64,000 nt of DNA, taken from Actinophytocola sp963727495 (GTDB taxonomy: Bacteria > Actinomycetota > Actinomycetes > Mycobacteriales > Pseudonocardiaceae). Under the pieces are notes generated by a model. The model was not told the origin of the DNA, ran no database searches, and was given only the letters and a program-made list of their open reading frames with translations. The stretch's first letter is position 1. The number at the start of each line of letters is the position of its first letter. The position numbers and the translations under genes were made by a program. This document shows positions 8,294-17,743 of this stretch, one piece after another. The stretch covers positions 186,001 through 250,000 of the forward strand of contig CAVSGQ010000006.1 of assembly GCA_963727495.1 (NCBI GenBank). The letters are read 5' to 3'.

Positions 8294-8358
8294 CGAATGC
8301 GCAACTCGCGGGTCCGGAGCGTTGGACACGCGGGTCGGGGGCGTTGGACACGCGGGGG
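8294..8358. repeat. three tandem 22-bp repeats, right block (inverted copy)
   Basis: Read on the minus strand, three units match the left block in the same outer-to-inner order: 8338-8358 to the first, 8316-8336 to the second (about 19 of 21 bases) and 8294-8314 to the third (about 18 of 21, both ending CATTCG). The period is again 22. The arrangement is therefore a long imperfect inverted repeat of about 65 bases at each end of a 1.12-kb segment. Confidence 0.85.
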
Positions 8359-8392
8359 TTGCGGGGGGTGGGTGGGGCTGGGATGCTACGAA

Positions 8393-8410
8393 ACATTCCT
8401 GCCGGAATGT
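8393..8410. promoter_or_regulatory. palindromic operator candidate ahead of the SDR gene
   Basis: ACATTCC and GGAATGT form a perfect 7-bp inverted repeat around a TGCC spacer, ending 23 bases before the SDR start codon. Size and symmetry fit a TetR-family operator overlapping the promoter or leader. The AT-rich arms stand out in this GC-rich background. The cognate regulator is not identifiable from the window. Confidence 0.5.
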
Positions 8411-8433
8411 ATGTGTCTACGTCGGGAGATGGT

Positions 8434-9287
8434 ATGGCTCGCCGCTCGTTGGCCGGGAAGGTCGTCGCGATCACCGGAGGGGGGCGAGGGATCGGGGCGG
8501 CCACCGCGGCGGCGCTCGCCCGGGAGGGCGCGAAGGTCGCCATCGGTGACCTGGACCTCGACGTCGCCGAGAAGACCGCCGCCGGGATCGGCGCCACCGC
8601 GTTCCCCTCGACGTCACCGACCGGGCCGGGTTCACCAAGTTCCTCGAGGAGGTCGAGGGCAGGCTCGGCCCCATCGACGTCCTGGTCAACAACGCCGGGA
8701 TCATGCTGCTCGGCCGGTTCGAGGACGAGTCCGACCGCGCCACCACCCACCAGCTCGAGATCAACCTGCACGGCGTCATCCACGGCACCCGCGAGGCGAT
8801 CAAGCGCATGCGCCCCCGCCGCAGCGGCCACATCGTCAACATCGCCTCCCTCGCCGGCAAGGCCGGCTTCGCCGGCGGCGCGACCTACTCCGCCACCAAG
8901 CACGGCGTCGTCGGCCTGTCCGAGGCCGTCCGCATGGAGCTGCGCGGCTCCGGCGTCGACATCTCCGTCGTCATGCCGGCGATCGTGCGCACCGAGCTCG
9001 CCGCCGGGCTCAAGGAGGCCCGCTTCTTCTCCTCCGTCGCCCCCACCGACGTCGCCGAGGCGATCGTGAAAGCCTTGCAGCGCAACAAGTTCGAGGTCTA
9101 CGTGCCCGCCTCGCTGGACGCGACGAACCGCATCACCCGGCTGCTGCCCCGCGCGGTCGCCGAGTGGATCGTCCGCTCCCTCAAGGGTGACCGGATCCTC
9201 CTCGACACCGAGCGCGACGCCCGCAAGGACTACGAGGCCCGCGCCGCCGCGAGCGCCCCGACCACCGACCGGGAGACCGCCGGATGA
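8434..9287 (+). pseudogene. short-chain dehydrogenase/reductase, one frameshift
   Basis: A classical SDR of about 284 residues once one base is restored. The first frame gives the NAD-binding motif TGGGRGIG at 14-21; from about 8606 the reading continues one frame over with DVTDR, NNAG, the catalytic YSATK and a C-terminal region typical of membrane-associated SDRs. The break lies at GTTCCCCTCGAC, where CCG-CTC would restore FPLDV, so a single missing G explains it. The ATG at 8434 has a GGGAG site. The 3' end overlaps the aldehyde dehydrogenase start (ATGA), so both act in one pathway, probably oxidising an alcohol through an aldehyde to an acid. Confidence 0.8.
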
Positions 9288-10857
9288 CCGCCCCCGCGCT
9301 CACCGGCGAGCTGCTCGACCGCCTGCGCCGCCGCGTCACGGCCGGGACCGCGGCCACCCACACCAGCACCGCCGTGTTCACCGGTGGCGAGCTCGCCACC
9401 CTCCCCGAGTCGACCGTCGCCGACGTGCACACCGCCGTCGAGCGGGCCGCGAGCGCGCAGCGCGAGTGGGCGGGCACCGGGCTCGCGGAGCGGCTCGCGG
9501 TGTTCACCCGCTTCCACGACCTGCTGCTCGCGCGACAGCGAGCAGTCCTCGACCTCATCCAGGCGGAGACCGGCAAGGCCCGCCGCGACGCGTTCGAGGA
9601 GCTCAGCGACGTCGCCATGGCCGCCAGCTACTACGCCCGCACGGCCGCCCGGCACTCTGCGCCCGACACCGGCGCAGGGGCGCGCTGCCCGGCGCCTGAC
9701 CGCGCACCGAGCTGCGCCACCCGAAGGGCGTCGTCGGCATCATCTCGCCCCTGGAACTACCCGCTCACGCTCGCGCGTCGGCGACGCTCATCCCCGCCCT
9801 CATGGCCGGCAACGCCGTGGTGCTCAAGCCGGACAGCCAGACCGCGCTCACGCGCCCTGTTCGGCGCCGACCTCCTCGATCGAGGCCGGCCTGCCCGAGG
9901 GCCTGCTCCAGGTCGTGCTCGGCGACGGCCCGGCCGTCGGCGGCGCGATCGTCGAGCACGCTGCGACTACATCGGGTTCACCGGCTCCACCCGCACCGGC
10001 CGCGCTGATCGCCGAGCAGGCCGGCCGCGCGGCTCGTCGGCTGCTCGCTGGAGCTCGGCGGCAAGAACCCGATGGTGGTCCTCGACGACGCTGACGTGGT
10101 CGCCGCGGCCGCGGGCGCGGTCCGCGCGTGCTTCGCCAACGCCGGCCAGCTGTGCATCTCCATCGAGCGGATCTACGTCGCACGACTCGATCTTCGACGC
10201 GTTCGCCGAGCGCGTTCGTCGCGCGGGTACCGGCCGATGCGGCTCGGCGCGGCCTCGGCTACGACGCCGACATGGGCTCGCTGATCGCTCGCGAGCGCAG
10301 CTCGAAGACGGTCACCGAGCACGTCGACGACGCCGTCGCCAAGGGCGCCGCGCGTGCTCGCCGGCGGCCGGCCGCGCCCCGACCTCGGGCCGTACTTCTA
10401 CGAGCCGACCGTGCTCACCGACGTGACCGCCGGACATGGCGCTGCCACGCCGACGGAGACCTTCGGCCCGGTCGTGTCGCTGTACCGCGTTCGCCAACGA
10501 CGACGAGGCCGTCGCGCCGGCCAACGACACCGAGTACGGGCTCAACGCCAGCGTGTTGGACCGGCGACCGGCGCCGCGCCACGGCGGTCGCCGCGCGGCT
10601 GCGGGCCGGCACGGTCAACGTCAACGAGGGCTACGCCGCCGCCTACGGCAGCATCGACGCCCCGATGGGCGGCATGAGGCGACTCCGGCCTCGGCCGGCG
10701 CCACGGCGCCGAGGGCATCCTCAAGTACACCGAGGCGCAAACGGTTGGCACGCAACGGATCGCGATGCTCACCCCGCCGAGGTGGCTGCCGCACGGCCTT
10801 TACACCAGGGTCATGACCGCCTCGTTGCGCCTGATGCGCCGCCTCGGCGTCCGTTAA
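9284..10857 (+). pseudogene. succinate-semialdehyde-type aldehyde dehydrogenase, many indels
   Basis: The first 120 residues read cleanly (LIQAETGKARRDAFEELSDVA) and resemble GabD2-type dehydrogenases of about 520 residues. After about 9650 the conserved peptide hops between all three frames: PWNYPLTL, MAGNAVVLKPDSQTAL, YIGFTGST, LELGGKNPMVVLDDADV, ACFANAGQLCISIERIYV, PYFYEPTVLTDVT, ETFGPVVSLY and NVNEGYAAAYGS. The catalytic cysteine in GQLCIS and the glutamate in LELGGKNP are both encoded. The indels end near 10760, and the last residues read to TAA at 10855-10857. Peptide conservation between indels suggests sequence error more than decay. Confidence 0.75.
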
Positions 10858-11044
10858 TTGGTAACAAGCCGAACGGCGTAAAGCCCGTCCGGCCCCTTGT
10901 GGAGCCGGGCGTACCGGGTGAACATCAGCAACCAGGCGAAAACGGGCCGTGAGGGCACCCCATCGGGGTTCGGCCCCGCCTCGCCGACAAGTGAATAGAC
11001 ACCTCCAGCGCCGACGAGAGCGGCGTCCCCTGCGGGAGGAACGC

Positions 11045-12700
11045 GTGAGACACACACGCCCGTCCATCATGGTCGGGGCGCTGGCCGCCCTGACCCTCGT
11101 CCTGTCCATGGCCGGCACGGCGGCCTCCGAGGAGTCCGCGCCGGCCGCCGGGAGAACCTCCGCCGAGTACTACGTCTCCGGCACGATCGACACCCACGTC
11201 CGCAACGCGGTGGCCAGGACCGGCGCCGCGATCAACTCCGTCGAGCACGGCGCGCTGAACGTCACCGCGACGCCCGCAGAGGTCGCCCGGATCAGGGCGC
11301 TCGGCCTCACCGTCGAGTCCGGACCGGCCATGGCCCGGGAGACCGGCGCGACGCCGCTCGACTTCCCGCCGTCGGACTCGGGCTACCACAACTACGCGGA
11401 GACCAACGCCGCGATCAGCAGCGTGCTCTCCAGCTACCCGTCCCTGGTCAGCCGCCGGCTCATCGGGCACTCCTACGAGGGCCGCGACATCGTGGCGCTG
11501 AAGGTCTCCGACAACGTCGGCACCGACGAGAACGAGCCCGAGGTCCTGTTCACCGCCCACCAGCACGCCCGCGAGCACCTGACCGTCGAGATGGCGCTGT
11601 ACCTGCTCACCGAGCTCACCGGCAAGTACGGCACCGACAGCCGGATCACGGACCTGGTGAACAGCCGGGAGATCTGGATCGTGCCGGACATGAATCCCGA
11701 CGGCGGCGAGTACGACATCCGCAACGGCTCCTACTCGGGCTGGCGCAAGAACCGGCAGCCGAACTCGGGCAGCTCCTACGTCGGCACCGACCTCAACCGC
11801 AACTGGGACTACAACTGGGGCTGCTGCGGCGGCTCGTCGGGCAGCACGTCCAGCGAGACCTACCGCGGCGCGTCCCCCGGGTCGGCGCCCGAGGTGTCGA
11901 CGGTGATGGACTTCGTGCGCAGCCGGGTCGTCGGCGGCGTGCAGCAGATCACGACCAACATCGACTTCCACACCTTCTCCGAGCTGGTGCTGTGGCCCTT
12001 CGGCTACACCTACAACAACACCGCGCCCGGCATGACCCAGCAGGAGTACAACACCTTCGCGACGCTGGGCCGGCAGATGGCCGCCACCAACGGCTACACC
12101 CCCGAGCAGGCCTCGGACCTCTACATCACCGACGGCACGATCGACGACTGGCTGTGGGGAAACCAGCGGATCTACTCGTTCACCTTCGAGATGTACCCGT
12201 CCAGCGGCGGGCTCAACGGCTTCTACCCGCCCGACGAGGTGATCGGCCGGGAGACCTCGCGCAACCGCGCGGCCGTGCTGACGTTGCTCGACTACTCCGA
12301 CTGCCCGTCCCGGGTGATCGGCGTGAGCTGCGACGGCAGCGAGCCGCCGCCGGGCAGCAGCTTCGAGAACACCACCGACGTGGCGATCCCGGACGCGGGC
12401 GCGGCGGTGACCAGCCCGATCACGGTGACCGGCGTGCCCGGCAACGCCCCGTCGAACCTGCAGGTGTCGGTCGACATCAAGCACACCTACCGCGGTGACC
12501 TGGTCGTCGACCTGGTCGCGCCGGACGGCAGCGCCTACCGGCTGAAGAACTCCAGCGGCAGCGACTCTGCCGACAACGTGATCACGACCTACACGGTCAA
12601 CGCGTCCAGCGAGGTCGCGAACGGCACCTGGCAGCTGCGGGTGCGCGACGTCTACTCCGTCGACACCGGCTACATCGACTCGTGGCGACTCACGTTCTGA
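11045..12700 (+). CDS. secreted M14 zinc carboxypeptidase with P domain
   Basis: A 551-residue exported metallocarboxypeptidase. The GTG start has a GGGAGGA site four bases away and opens a signal peptide (hydrophobic 8-24, then AGTAASEE). A propeptide-like region follows, then the M14 catalytic domain with zinc ligands H174 and E177 (HQHAREH) and H309 (DFHTF), substrate-binding N251-R252 (DLNRNW) and catalytic E382 (FTFEMYP). Residues from about 440 form a proprotein-convertase-type P domain (HTYRGDLVVDLVAPDGSAYR). It is followed 29 bases later by a trypsin-like protease with almost the same P domain, implying joint extracellular protein digestion. Confidence 0.9.
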   Translation: MRHTRPSIMVGALAALTLVLSMAGTAASEESAPAAGRTSAEYYVSGTIDTHVRNAVARTGAAINSVEHGALNVTATPAEVARIRALGLTVESGPAMARETGATPLDFPPSDSGYHNYAETNAAISSVLSSYPSLVSRRLIGHSYEGRDIVALKVSDNVGTDENEPEVLFTAHQHAREHLTVEMALYLLTELTGKYGTDSRITDLVNSREIWIVPDMNPDGGEYDIRNGSYSGWRKNRQPNSGSSYVGTDLNRNWDYNWGCCGGSSGSTSSETYRGASPGSAPEVSTVMDFVRSRVVGGVQQITTNIDFHTFSELVLWPFGYTYNNTAPGMTQQEYNTFATLGRQMAATNGYTPEQASDLYITDGTIDDWLWGNQRIYSFTFEMYPSSGGLNGFYPPDEVIGRETSRNRAAVLTLLDYSDCPSRVIGVSCDGSEPPPGSSFENTTDVAIPDAGAAVTSPITVTGVPGNAPSNLQVSVDIKHTYRGDLVVDLVAPDGSAYRLKNSSGSDSADNVITTYTVNASSEVANGTWQLRVRDVYSVDTGYIDSWRLTF

Positions 12701-12729
12701 GCACCCCCGACCCCCGGAAGGACCCACAG

Positions 12730-13923
12730 ATGACCCTGCACTCCTGGAAGTCGGTCGTCGGCCGGATGACCCGCAAGGCCACGCTCGTCGTGGTCGGCAC
12801 CGCGGCCGTGCTCGGCGCGGCCGCCGGCCAGTCGGTGGCCGCCCCGCCACCCACCGACGGCGGCGACGTGCAACCCCAGGTCGTCGGCGGCACGCGGGCG
12901 GCCCAGGGCGAGTTCCCGTGGATGGTGCGGCTGTCCATGGGCTGCGGCGGTGCGCTGTACGCGCCGAACCTCGTGCTGACCGCCGCGCACTGCGTCGGCT
13001 CGACCGGCAACAACACCGGCATCACCGCCACCCTGGGCGTGGTGGACCTGCAGGACCCGAGCCGGATCACCCGGCAGTCCAACTACGTCTACCGGGCGCC
13101 GGGCTACAACAACCCCTCCGGCGACGACTGGGCGCTGATCCGGCTCTCGCAGCCGGTCACCGGCGTCCCGACGCTGCCGATCACCACCACGACGGCCTAC
13201 GACAGCGGCACGTTCACCGTCGCCGGCTGGGGCGCCGCGACCGAGGGCGGCGGGCAGCAGCGCTACCTGCTCAAGGCCGAGGTCCCGTTCGTCTCCGACG
13301 CGCAGTGCGGCCAGGCCTACAGCGAGCTGGTGCCGGCCGAGGAGATCTGCGCGGGCAACTGGACCTCCGGCGGCGTCGACACCTGCCAGGGCGACTCCGG
13401 CGGCCCGATGTTCCGCCGCGACAGCGGCGGTGCGTGGGTCGAGGTCGGCATCGTGAGCTGGGGCTACGGCTGCGCGCGGCCGCAGAACCCGGGCGTCTAC
13501 ACCCAGGTCAGCACGTTCGCCGCGGCGATCGCGGCGGCCGCGGCGAACCTGGGCGGCGGCACCCCGCCGCCGACCTGCGCCACGCAGACGAACAACACAC
13601 CGGTGGCCATCCCGGACGCCGGCGCGGCGGTCACCAGCCCGGTGACGATCTCCGGCTGCAGCGGCGCGGCGTCCCCGTCCGCCCAGGTCGAGGTGCACAT
13701 CACGCACACCTACCGGGGTGACCTGGTGATCGACCTGGTCGCGCCGGACGGCTCCGCGTACCGGCTGAAGAACTCCAGCGGGAGCGACTCGGCCGACAAC
13801 GTCAACGCCACGTACACGGTCAACGCGTCCAGCGAGACCGCCAACGGCACCTGGCAGCTGCGGGTTCGCGACGTCTACAGCTACGACACCGGCACGCTCA
13901 CCAGCTGGAGCCTGAGCGTCTGA
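12730..13923 (+). CDS. secreted trypsin-like serine protease with P domain
   Basis: A 397-residue exported S1 protease. It has an N-terminal signal peptide (hydrophobic 18-38), a mature start at VVGGTRAAQGEFPW, the catalytic triad H87 (TAAHC), D133 (DWALIRL) and S223 (GDSGGP), and D217 at the base of the specificity pocket, predicting cleavage after Arg or Lys. A P domain occupies about residues 295-397. A GGAAGG site precedes the ATG at 12730; an upstream in-frame ATG lies inside the previous gene and is less likely. A strong hairpin follows the stop. Confidence 0.92.
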   Translation: MTLHSWKSVVGRMTRKATLVVVGTAAVLGAAAGQSVAAPPPTDGGDVQPQVVGGTRAAQGEFPWMVRLSMGCGGALYAPNLVLTAAHCVGSTGNNTGITATLGVVDLQDPSRITRQSNYVYRAPGYNNPSGDDWALIRLSQPVTGVPTLPITTTTAYDSGTFTVAGWGAATEGGGQQRYLLKAEVPFVSDAQCGQAYSELVPAEEICAGNWTSGGVDTCQGDSGGPMFRRDSGGAWVEVGIVSWGYGCARPQNPGVYTQVSTFAAAIAAAAANLGGGTPPPTCATQTNNTPVAIPDAGAAVTSPVTISGCSGAASPSAQVEVHITHTYRGDLVIDLVAPDGSAYRLKNSSGSDSADNVNATYTVNASSETANGTWQLRVRDVYSYDTGTLTSWSLSV

Positions 13924-13939
13924 CCTGCCCACCGACCGG

Positions 13940-13980
13940 CCGAGGGCCCTCCCCGCGATCTTCCGGGGGGTGGCCCTCGG
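13940..13980 (+). terminator. stem-loop terminator after the protease pair
   Basis: CCGAGGGCC at 13940-13948 pairs with GGCCCTCGG at 13972-13980, and the inner CTCCCC and GGGGGG tracts extend the stem. It lies 16 bases after the serine protease stop and has no U-run beyond a short TTT, as is common for actinobacterial terminators. Confidence 0.7.
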
Positions 13981-14009
13981 CCCGTTTCGCGGGCAAGATA
14001 CGGGCAAGT

Positions 14010-14021
14010 TACCGTGAGGTA
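14010..14021. promoter_or_regulatory. TACC-N4-GGTA inverted repeat ahead of the acyl-CoA ligase
   Basis: TACC and GGTA arms flank GTGA, 24 bases before the ligase ATG. The same TACC-N4-GGTA shape occurs at 28145-28156 and 30276-30287, ahead of envelope genes. It may be an operator; the binding protein is unknown. Confidence 0.35.
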
Positions 14022-14045
14022 GCATTGGTTCGGAGGAGAGTCAAC

Positions 14046-15842
<1,797 letters not shown>

Positions 15843-15852
15843 GTTCGTAGCC

Positions 15853-15895
15853 GATCGAGCACACTCGATCACCGGGTAGGGTTTTCCCAACCCGG
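15853..15895 (+). terminator. two consecutive hairpins after the acyl-CoA ligase
   Basis: GATCGAG/CTCGATC (15853-15870, four-base loop) is followed by CCGGGTAGGG/CCCAACCCGG around TTTT (15872-15895, one mismatch). Together they form a tandem terminator between the ligase and the VWA gene. Confidence 0.65.
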
Positions 15896-15934
15896 ACCAC
15901 TCAGGCGTCCTGTTGCCGACTTGGAGGCCATGCG

Positions 15935-17650
15935 ATGGGGCGACATTCGTCGGCCAGACCACGCGGCGTGCGTGGGCTGCGCTCCCGGTCGCCGGTCGTC
16001 CTGCTGTCCGCCCTGCTCGTGCTCGCCCTGCTGGGCTGGTTCACCTTCGACTTCCTGCGCGACCGGTTGCGCGCGTCGAGCTGTGACACGACCACGGTCG
16101 TCAACGTGACCGCGGCGGCCGACATCGCCCCGGTGGTCACCCAGATCGGCAACGAAGTGTCCGAACAGGACGAAGGCGCCTGCTACAAGGTCAACGTGGT
16201 GAGCCGGGACTCGGCGGCGACGGCGGAGTCGCTGGTGGTGTCCGACGGCACCGAGCGGCCGGACGTGTGGATCCCGGAGTCGACGATCTGGCTGCAGCGC
16301 GCACAGGACAAGGGCGCGTGGAACGTGCCGGTGAGCGGGACGTCGATCGCGAGCTCGCCGGTGGTGGTCGCGCTGACCGAGGACGCGGCCACGAGGCTCG
16401 GCTGGCCGCAGGAGGCGCCGGCGTGGTCGCAGCTGTTCGGCCCCGGGTCAGCGGACCTGCGGCTCGGCATGCCGGACCCGGCCCGCGAGCCCGTGGGCGT
16501 GTCGACGCTGTTCGGGGTGCGCGAGCTGCTCGGCCGCGGCCCGAACGCCGGCCAGAAGATCACCGCGGAGCTGCGCTCGCTGTCGCCGAACACGGTGACG
16601 GAGGCCAGTGACCTGTTCACCCGGCTGCCGGGCACGGAGACCACGGAGAAGCCGCTGGACGGCTTCCCCACCTCCGAGGTGTCGGTGCTGCGGCACAACG
16701 CGAAACCCATCGGGTCACCGCTCGTGGCGGCGTACGCACAGCCCGCGGTGCCGGCGCTGGACTACCCGTTCGTCGTGCTGCCGGACACCAAGGCGGACAA
16801 GCGGGCGGCGGCCGAGCGGTTCCTGAAGGTCCTCATCGACCAGAAGGCCGCCGAGACGTTCGGCGACGCCGGGTTCCGCACCCCGGACGGCGAGATGCTG
16901 CGCCAGCGGGCGAGCGACCGGCGCACGTCGTCGCAGAAGATGACGCCGCCGCCGGCGCCCAACCCGAACGAGGTCAGCAACGCGCTCAACGAGTGGGCCG
17001 GGGTCAACCTGAGCGCGCGGATCCAGGTGCTGCTGGACGTGTCCGGGTCGATGAACGAGCCCGTGCCGGGCACCGGACGCAACCGGATGGCGATCACGCT
17101 GCAGGCGGCGGAGCTGGGCATCGGCCTGATGAAACCGACGACCAAGATCGGCGTCTGGCTGTTCTCGACGAACCTGGACGGGAAGAACAAGGACTACAAG
17201 GAGCTGATACCGGTCCGGCCCATCGCCGAGCAGCTCACCAACGGCGGCATCGCCAAGCTGCGCGCGGTGAAGGCCCTGCCCAGCGGCGCGACGGGCCTGT
17301 ACGACAGCACGCTGGCCGCCTACCGCTCCGCGACGCAGAACTTCGAGCCGGGCCGGATCAACCTGGTCGTCGTGCTCACCGACGGCCGCAACGAGGACGA
17401 CAACGGCATCTCCCGCCAGCAGCTGCTCACCGAGCTGGCGTCCCTGCGCGACCCGCGCCGCCCGGTGCAGGTCATCGGCATCGGCATCGGCCCGGACATC
17501 GACAAGGCGGAGCTGCAGGCCATCTCCGGCGCCACCGGCGGTCAGGCCTTCACCACCCCCGACCCCACCAAGATCGGCGACATCTTCTACGCCGCGCTGT
17601 CCAAGCTCGTCTGCCAACCCCCGCAATGCCAGCCCGAACCCGGCGGCTGA
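15935..17650 (+). CDS. membrane-anchored substrate-binding-like and VWA domain protein
   Basis: A 571-residue protein with a basic N-terminus and one transmembrane helix (PVVLLSALLVLALLGWFTF, about 20-38), then an extracellular domain resembling periplasmic solute-binding proteins (SRDSAATAESLVVSDGTERPDVWIP), and a C-terminal von Willebrand A domain from about residue 360. The MIDAS is complete: D368-V-S-G-S, the GATG threonine loop and LTDGRN. The ATG at 15935 has a TTGGAGG site seven bases upstream. A binding protein fused to a VWA domain, with no permease beside it, suggests a surface adhesion, sensing or chelatase-like assembly role rather than transport. The ligand is unknown. Confidence 0.82.
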   Translation: MGRHSSARPRGVRGLRSRSPVVLLSALLVLALLGWFTFDFLRDRLRASSCDTTTVVNVTAAADIAPVVTQIGNEVSEQDEGACYKVNVVSRDSAATAESLVVSDGTERPDVWIPESTIWLQRAQDKGAWNVPVSGTSIASSPVVVALTEDAATRLGWPQEAPAWSQLFGPGSADLRLGMPDPAREPVGVSTLFGVRELLGRGPNAGQKITAELRSLSPNTVTEASDLFTRLPGTETTEKPLDGFPTSEVSVLRHNAKPIGSPLVAAYAQPAVPALDYPFVVLPDTKADKRAAAERFLKVLIDQKAAETFGDAGFRTPDGEMLRQRASDRRTSSQKMTPPPAPNPNEVSNALNEWAGVNLSARIQVLLDVSGSMNEPVPGTGRNRMAITLQAAELGIGLMKPTTKIGVWLFSTNLDGKNKDYKELIPVRPIAEQLTNGGIAKLRAVKALPSGATGLYDSTLAAYRSATQNFEPGRINLVVVLTDGRNEDDNGISRQQLLTELASLRDPRRPVQVIGIGIGPDIDKAELQAISGATGGQAFTTPDPTKIGDIFYAALSKLVCQPPQCQPEPGG

Positions 17651-17743
17651 CCCACCGAGCCGGGCGGGCGCTGGCGTAACGGTCCGCGGGCGGCCACGAT
17701 GATGGGGCCGAGAGCGCGGCCCGACGAGGCGACGAGGAGTGGC

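Noticed and set aside
9650..10760. Programmed frameshifting in the aldehyde dehydrogenase
   Set aside because: About twenty shifts in both directions, with no slippery heptamer plus structure, cannot be programmed recoding.
10925..12850. 641-codon minus-strand frame opposite the proteases
   Set aside because: No recognisable domain, composition dominated by Arg, Gly and Val, and both plus-strand genes have complete catalytic motifs.
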